Shown here: positions 59,176 through 64,000 of the stretch, piece after piece
How positions within the stretch are numbered: the stretch's first letter is position 1
Layout of the letters: each line of letters begins with the position of its first letter
Assembly: GCF_000003855.2 (NCBI RefSeq)
Contig: NW_003101682.1
Span: 4,389,306 to 4,453,305, forward strand
Source: Blastomyces gilchristii SLH14081
Taxonomy: Eukaryota > Ascomycota > Eurotiomycetes > Onygenales > Ajellomycetaceae
Reading direction: 5' to 3'
Length of the DNA: 64,000 nucleotides
The notes under the pieces: model-generated
What the model saw: the letters and a program-made list of their open reading frames with translations, nothing else
What the model was told of the DNA's origin: nothing
The model's database searches: none
Translations under genes and position numbers: made by a program

Positions 59176-59993
59176 TTATGATGATCCTTTTTTCTCCTCT
59201 GGGTGTGCCTGCTCGTAAACCCAGTCGTTTAATCCAGCCCGATTTCTGTGGGACCGGGCATATTAGATTTGGGTTGTGAAGGAAATAACACCACTGGAAA
59301 GGGACGGCCATACCTTGCAATTTCGATGGCGTAGAATTGCATGCGAACAGCTGTCATGAGAGTAAAACCGTTAGCAAATATAGTTTATTTCGTAAATTGC
59401 AAACGTCCAACGCGTCCTCCTTATTGGAAGAATCGATGATCGGAGTTTGAGATTCCAAGGAATAGACCGTACAAAAAATTGTCTCTTTCTCCCCATACTC
59501 CCATTTGGGATTGGCTCTCAACAGTGTCCCGAAGTTATAATCCTCAACCTTCTTATCGTAAGCCATGAGGAAAGATCTCCACCTTTCCTTGCCTCCCTTG
59601 CTCTTCATCTCATCCTCATCAATCGTCGCCGCAGGGTCAAATTCGGGAAACACACTCATGAAATGCTCATATATCTCGTCGTCCATTTTTGTCAAGCGCA
59701 AATTAGACCCTCGTGTCGTTTCCAGGAGGGACCAGTATGTTGTCATATGTTGAACCGCTGAAAGTGCGCAGGACGGTCAGCAAAAAGATTTTCGACGGTT
59801 CATATGATTTAATTTTGGTAAACCACACCTTTGACTGCAAACTGCTTTTCAATCTGAATTGGGCGAGGGTAGCTGTTAGATACAATCACCATACTAAATA
59901 TAAGGGGGTATCAGGAGTGTGGGCGGGGCAGATATGACTTACATCCTCCAAGTTCTGGGCATTTTCCGGATCAAAATCGCTTGGTGCCGACAT
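59176..59993 (-). CDS. PBDC1: PBDC1/YPL225W-family protein, five exons
   Basis: A small conserved eukaryotic protein (Pfam 'polysaccharide biosynthesis' PBDC1 family; the yeast relative YPL225W has been reported as a ribosome-associated chaperone for eEF1A, so the family name is misleading). Exons on the minus strand: 59993-59943, 59853-59829, 59757-59473, 59350-59314, 59245-59176; 155 aa. Introns of 89, 71, 122 and 68 nt have GT-AG ends and branch points such as CTAAC or CTGAC. Family landmarks: 'LTKMDDEIYEHF', 'KERWRSFLMAYDKKVEDYNF', 'GTLLR', and after the third intron 'RMQFYAIEIAR'. ATG in ACCAAAGATG; stop TAA after GGATCATCA. It is the only clearly intact gene in the window. Exon phases join without error, and it carries no mutation signature. 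Confidence 0.92.
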
Positions 59994-60417
59994 CTTTGGT
60001 GTTTAATGGCTGTGTTCTATACCGAGAAATGCGTAGGGTATATGTCGTGGGCCGCTTCTATTAAATGGAACGTGGTTGTGTTGCTTGCTGGAGCACTTTT
60101 CTTACCCACCATCTAGCTTAGTCAGTCCATGACAATGAAAAATTGTAATACGCTAGCCGCAAGTAGAACTAGACTCAACTTTATGTCGTTTCTGCCGTCC
60201 AGCCCCGCCCTCCGCCCTCCGCCCCGCTCGGAGGTGAACTGGTCCGTTGACGCAGACCTGACATGGCGCATCGAGGCCGAAATTGTCTGGAGTTATTGTT
60301 ATGACAATGTCAATTTAGAAGCATCTGGATGGCTCTCCATTTGATGATTTAACCCTAAAAGCCTATCATCCAGGGACAAAACTACCAACCCATGTTTCTA
60401 TAAACGTGTCGGAAAGG
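59994..60417 (-). promoter_or_regulatory. Upstream region of the PBDC1-family gene
   Basis: Non-coding as far as I can see. It contains a pyrimidine-rich tract at 60200-60232 (CCAGCCCCGCCCTCCGCCCT type) about 210 bp upstream of the ATG, which reads as a GGGCGGAG-type purine tract on the gene's strand. Such tracts are common in fungal housekeeping promoters. No TATA box is evident near the gene. Confidence 0.4.
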
Positions 60418-60675
60418 TTACTTTTGAGTCTCAGCGGCGTTGCGATCGACTCGTAGAGTACATGTACCTACATTCACCAAAGCTTTCGTGGGCCATCCGG
60501 AAATCTTTTGCGCAAGTTTAAGAACAGCCAACCTGTGATTCTTGCAAATACACAGGGGGAAGGTCCCTAGGATCCCACTCTTGTGCGCCTCATTCCTCCG
60601 TTTTTCGATATGTCTGAGAAAGAATTCTACCAGTACGGTGGCGTGAGGACCACACGGCAACAATTCACGTCGCAC
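60418..60675 (-). CDS. Possible small ORF, 85 aa, unrecognised
   Basis: A frame of 85 codons in GC-normal sequence; it begins MRRELLPCGPHATVLVEF and includes 'RHIEKRRNEAHKSG'. It may extend upstream in the same frame (LIDPLKALIV). I recognise no family. It could be an exon of a hypothetical gene, part of the 5' leader of the neighbour, or chance. Confidence 0.2.
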   Translation of the reverse strand: MRRELLPCGPHATVLVEFFLRHIEKRRNEAHKSGILGTFPLCICKNHRLAVLKLAQKISGWPTKALVNVGTCTLRVDRNAAETQK

Positions 60676-61231
60676 AATTAAGGCCTTCAGTGGATCTATG
60701 AGCCGCTTTGGCTGCCAATAATGAACACAATTTTGCCACCAATAGCCCGGAAATGGATGGTTAAAGCTATTAGTTACTACGGCAGCCTATAGTGACATTT
60801 GAGTCAAATGGCTTTTTTTGTGCCTTTCTGCTGTAATTTGCGGAGCGAAGTGAAGCAATATGTTAGGTGCTTTAAAAACATGATTAGAATAGAAGGTGCA
60901 ATCTTACAGGCCCCATTCTGTGATATGATTGGTTGAAAAAATGCACACCTCATGTGACCATCTGTAGAGGAAGCCGCAACAGCCTGTATAGAAAGCTGCA
61001 ATGGCCTGTATAGATAGTCACCACTCATTAAGCAGATAATTACTGCTTCAATTACTGCAATTGCTGCTGCTGCAATACAATAAAACACTCTTTTATAGAG
61101 AAGTATAACATAATTTATCTCTCTCTGCAAAGATTCAGTTTTTCTTTATTTATAATTCATACTCACTGTAAATATACAGTTCTGCAAATCTTCTGGTTTC
61201 TTTCATATGAACACAGCTATGAGCTCATACA
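60676..61231. other. Non-coding stretch of the island
   Basis: No convincing gene. It holds the right arm of the inverted repeat (60765-60835), a short direct repeat (GCCGCAACAGCCTGTATAGA / GCTGCAATGGCCTGTATAGA near 60972 and 60991), a GCTGCTGCTGCAAT run at 61060, and AT-rich sequence up to the LTR. The duplication ATACA (61227-61231) of LTR D1 closes it. Confidence 0.55.
60765..60835 (-). repeat. Right arm of the inverted repeat
   Basis: Minus-strand reading: GGCACAAAAAAAG, then GACTCAAATGTCACTATAGG, CTGCCGT and AGTAAC. Partner of 58706-58790, about 2 kb away, with the PBDC1-family gene between the arms. Confidence 0.6.
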
Positions 61232-61774
61232 TGTCACCGCCCCTGGCCGCGCCAAGGCCCCGTTGCGGCTCCACGCGGCCCATCGCTTCCCTGCGGATGA
61301 TTCCATTCATCCCGCAGGCGTTCGAACCGGTTTCCAACCACTCTATGACATCACTTGGATGCAATATAGGAGGATCCAATTGATGGATATAAGAACCCCG
61401 CTTCTATATGAGGTCAGCAGATTACTTCTTACATGTCAGTGAGGCGCCACTGCGGTATCACTCCGGCTATCCTCACTCATAGAGTAGAGGGGGGGTGTCC
61501 TCTCATTGTCTATATGGAATAGCTAGATGCTGGCTCCTCATCAAAGGAGCCAGTGATTTGTTTTTTCCCTCTGGCAATATATACAAGAGTTACTGCAATT
61601 CTCATACAATCTTCTTAGCATACTAAGTACTGTACCTATGATATCCTCGCAATAACCCTATAGCCCACGAGCTCACTATTCAAGCAAGATAGTCAAGCCT
61701 ACCTATACGGCTCCCCAGATAACTACCTACGTGACGCCGCCGATTAGCCACCGCTTCGGTTCCGCCTCGTCACA
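61232..61774 (+). repeat. Solo LTR D1, unmutated
   Basis: 543 bp, from TGTCACCGCCCCTGGCCGCG to TCCGCCTCGTCACA, flanked by the perfect 5-bp duplication ATACA (61227-61231 and 61775-61779). GC-rich with no mutation signature. It matches the mutated LTR D2 at 48834-49372. Alternatively it could be an unusual TRIM-like element, but TG...CA ends and the 5-bp duplication favour a solo LTR. Confidence 0.82.
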
Positions 61775-61915
61775 ATACAGTTCTTACAATTCAAGAATTG
61801 ACTGTAAATGTTCTTCTTTTTCTCATATTCAGTATGAATATAGCTGTGAATTCATATAGTAATATAATACAATATCATGTTATCTGTGTTGAACGCATTG
61901 AATATGTTAAATATA
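61775..61915. other. AT-rich sequence up to the gap
   Basis: Starts with the D1 duplication. At 61801-61857 there is a mutated relative of 61165-61229 (ACTGTAAAT..., TATGAATATAGCTGTGAATT), so the LTR lies between two related sequences. No gene. Confidence 0.45.
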
Positions 61916-62015
61916 NNNNNNNNNNNNNNNNNNNNNNNNNNNNNNNNNNNNNNNNNNNNNNNNNNNNNNNNNNNNNNNNNNNNNNNNNNNNNNNNNNNNN
62001 NNNNNNNNNNNNNNN
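61916..62015. other. Assembly gap (100 N)
   Basis: A run of exactly 100 N; probably a nominal scaffold gap. Open frames drawn across it are artefacts. Confidence 0.95.
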
Positions 62016-62871
62016 TTGGCTTTGAAGTGCTCTTACCTGCTGACGTTCGAACAGCGTCATTGCAGGACAGCCATGTTTGGCCGTTGTTTTATAAAATTTT
62101 TATCTTCTATAAAATCTCTATTTTAAAACTACTTCTCTATGCTGCAGAACTATATTCTATAGCAGATTCTTTCATATTTTTAATCTATTATAGTTTTTCA
62201 ATCTTCTACAGCTTCTCTGCAATAATATACCTGTTATTTACAATTTGCTATAAGAAACAAGACATGTTTTAAATAACATCATTCTCTGACTCTTGAGTAA
62301 TTTACATCTAATCACTTATTAAACACCTTTTTTACAATGTGCAGAGCTTGTTATAATCACTGTATAAGTATCAGAACTTGAAAACACTTCAGCAGTACAG
62401 CTTAACTCTCTGTAAAATCTTTATAATCTGTCTCTAAGACTTCTGTAGAATCTCTGTAAACATTATAAATTTAACTAGTCTTAAAATCATCTGAATCTTT
62501 AGTTTTATCTTCAGAAGAAAACAGCAGTTCTGTGAAATTATCTGCATTTTCTACAGAGAAACTGTAACTTTTACTCTCTCTTATACTTTTTTTATAATAT
62601 TTACAGCTAATGAGATTATCTATTTCCTGTTAAACTCACAGTCAATATTCTCTATTTTCTGAATTATATTATTACAGAATACACAGTTCTGATCTTTGTT
62701 ATCTTACAGATATATATTATGAATAAAATATTATTTAACTGAATAATTAAGTGACTAAGTATTATAATAAGAAATCATTCTCCACAATCTCATTAGCAGT
62801 TTTACATGCGGTTAGAAGACAGTTGTGAAAGGTGTAAAGCTCACTTAATTAAAACATTGCTGACATGTGAG
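62016..62871. other. Unassigned AT-rich repeat-like sequence
   Basis: After about 80 GC-normal bases, strongly AT-rich sequence with few CpG or CC steps, as in the mutated elements, but not matching any family in the window. It may be part of the copia element seen at 63560-64000 or another repeat. No gene seen. Confidence 0.4.
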
Positions 62872-63377
62872 TAGACTAGCCGCTAGAACTATGAATTTCA
62901 TGTTTGATTTCATTTGATCTGATCTCATAGATTTCTTGGCATGAATTCTACTGAGACTAATTACTAAAAAAACATGCAAAGTGACTATTCATCAGATCTC
63001 AAAATGAAATCATGACTTAGAAAAAATAAGAAAGTGATTTCATTTAGTCTCATTTAATCTCATTCTTAGTATAAAGTTACTATTTTTAAACATTTTAAGA
63101 TTATTTTTAGACTATTTTTAATTTTTTCAAAAGTAATACTTTTTAATAATACTTAAATGAGATTTAAAGTTATTTAAAGTAATAAAAAGAATTTAAATTG
63201 AGAAGTGAAAATTATAATCTTATTTAAAAAATGTAATAAGAGTAGACAGTAAGTCTTACTGAGATAGTATGAAACTACTATCTAATTGTAAAACTGTGTA
63301 ATGAAATCAATTAAATTAATTATGAGATTATTAAATATTCTGATTCTGGTCTCAGACACAGTCACATAGTCAGTCTA
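62872..63377 (+). mobile_element. MITE4
   Basis: 506 bp, TAGACTAGCCGCTAGAAC to CATAGTCAGTCTA. It matches MITE5 throughout with C-to-T and G-to-A changes. The flanking 8-mers CATGTGAG (62864-62871) and CTTGTGTG (63378-63385) agree at 6 of 8 positions; the two differences are A/T, so the duplication is imperfect. Confidence 0.88.
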
Positions 63378-63559
63378 CTTGTGTGAAGTTATATAATGAA
63401 AGAATTAGTAAGTCAGAGTACATAATCTGACATTCTTACTCATCAGAGTAACTATACATAATACTACATATAAAATTCACCTTCAAATCAAGTACAGGTA
63501 TAAAAAATGACTGGAAAACTATTTCTCTATTTCTCTATCTCTTTATCTTAATATTCTTC
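63378..63559 (-). other. 3' flank of a copia element, non-coding
   Basis: Sequence between MITE4 and the end of the copia reading frame. AT-rich; it may include the polypurine tract and part of an LTR (purine-rich on the minus strand: AAGATAAAGAGATAGAGAAA near 63525), but no LTR end can be proved. Confidence 0.35.
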
Positions 63560-64000
63560 TTTCAACGCGTATACCTCATCATTTCAAGTGGTCTAGTCTG
63601 CTCATCCGCCGCGTTCTCAGCAGATGAAATATATCAGATAGATATCTCATTCTTATAAATAAGATTCTGAAGAATGTGAAAACATATCTCTATATACTTT
63701 GAGCTGTGTGAAATTGCTTCAGAAGAGAATAGCTCTATAACAGACTTATTATCAGTATGAATTATATAAGTAAGAGCATTGACTGTGATAAGAATGAAGT
63801 AATTATCAGCATTCAGATTATTAAGATAAGATGAAATGAATTCAGCATCTTCTAGAAGCTCGCAAAGACAGACAAGCTTATAGACAGTCTTAAAGAATGC
63901 AATATATTCAGTCTCAGTTAATGATTTAAAGATCTCAGTTTATTAGCAGCTCTGTCATGCAACAGAGTCACATGTTATACAGATGATATAATCAGTGATT
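63560..64000 (-). pseudogene. Ty1/copia RNase H, C-terminal part
   Basis: Minus-strand reading from the window edge gives the copia RNase H layout: 'SLTETEYIAFFKTVYKLVCL' (family: SSTEAEYIALxEAAxEAxWL), 'CELLEDAEF', 'THTDNKSVIELFSSEAISHS' (family DNQAxIxLAxNPxxHxR-like), 'SKYIEICFHILQNLIYKNEI' and 'YISSAENAADEQTRPLEMMR' (family: Y(I/V)xTxxQxADxxTKPL). Stops at a few Arg and Trp positions. It is the only copia sequence in the window and keeps GCGGCGGATGAG and ACGCGT near its end, so it is less mutated than the gypsy elements. Confidence 0.85.

Noticed and set aside
59447..59937. Plus-strand frames of 104, 62 and 74 codons over the PBDC1-family gene
   Set aside because: They are shadows of the spliced minus-strand gene, which explains the region with proper exon phases and splice sites.
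60129..60344. Plus-strand frame of 71 codons upstream of the gene
   Set aside because: It reads through the pyrimidine tract of the promoter; no domain and no splice pattern were seen.
60804..61130. Minus-strand frame of 108 codons
   Set aside because: It covers part of the inverted-repeat arm and short direct repeats, has no recognised domain and no codon character.
61877..62272. Open frame of 131 codons across the N gap
   Set aside because: It runs through 100 N and uncertain gap length; the rest is AT-rich sequence without a recognised domain.
1..64000. CRISPR arrays, bacterial operons, riboswitches, prophage
   Set aside because: Spliced gene, element types and mutation signature indicate a fungal nuclear genome. 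The repeats present are transposon parts and show no regular spacer pattern.

Overview
The window looks like a repeat-rich, AT-rich compartment of a filamentous ascomycete (Pezizomycotina) genome. The evidence is an intron-rich fungal housekeeping gene (PBDC1/YPL225W family, four short introns with fungal branch points), chromovirus-type and other Ty3/gypsy elements, a Tad-like LINE, fungal MITEs, and heavy C-to-T/G-to-A mutation of everything repeated (RIP-like). Almost all coding remnants are dead: Trp codons read TGA, and the catalytic YLDD of reverse transcriptase reads YLNN, YLDN or YVND. The only normal-looking gene is at 59.2-60.0 kb.

Layout. 1-3816: 3' part of a gypsy element of family A (A1). 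3817-4202: LINE fragment. 4203-9304: chromodomain gypsy element B1 without its 3' end. 9305-10565: 3' end of another family A copy (A3). 10566-10856: family B LTR in inverted orientation. 10857-11538: purine-rich host DNA with a 506-bp hAT-like MITE (MITE1). 11539-57987: one MITE (MITE2) that has swollen to 46 kb by nested insertion. It holds A2 (11732-23507) and C1 (23689-57847). A2 holds a LINE 3' fragment (L1) and a tRNA-headed LINE chimera (16615-19485), which itself holds a small LINE fragment (L4). C1 holds A4 (28114-36321) and, inside its own 3' LTR, the same-family element C2 (37537-57774, minus strand). C2 holds LINE L2 (40439-44820) and A5 (47172-57455, minus). A5 holds a poly(A) retroposon (47982-49423), with a solo LTR (D2) inside it, and MITE5 (53962-54467). 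Target-site duplications match at nearly every level, so the order of insertion can be read directly. 57995-58498: MITE3, whose edge was the target of MITE2.

58499-61231 is an island of ordinary base composition with the PBDC1-family gene (minus strand, 59176-59993), flanked by a diverged inverted repeat. 61232-61774 is an unmutated solo LTR (D1) with a perfect 5-bp duplication. 61775-64000 is mutated repeat DNA again, with an assembly gap, MITE4 and the RNase H end of a Ty1/copia element on the minus strand.

The most unusual object is at 16615-17360. It is an unmutated, GC-rich stretch of about 745 bp that begins exactly at the insertion boundary with an 81-nt class II tRNA-like sequence (intact A and B boxes), continues as a chain of at least eight perfect hairpins, and is fused to the 3' half of the LINE. 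The whole unit is flanked by a 13-bp target-site duplication. A second retroposon (47982-49423) carries two tandem 267-bp units with mutated tRNA-like promoters. Family A also carries a conserved set of antisense reading frames in its long 3' region. Net sizes after removing nested elements agree between copies: family A about 8.3 kb, family C about 5.6-5.7 kb, MITE 505-506 bp.
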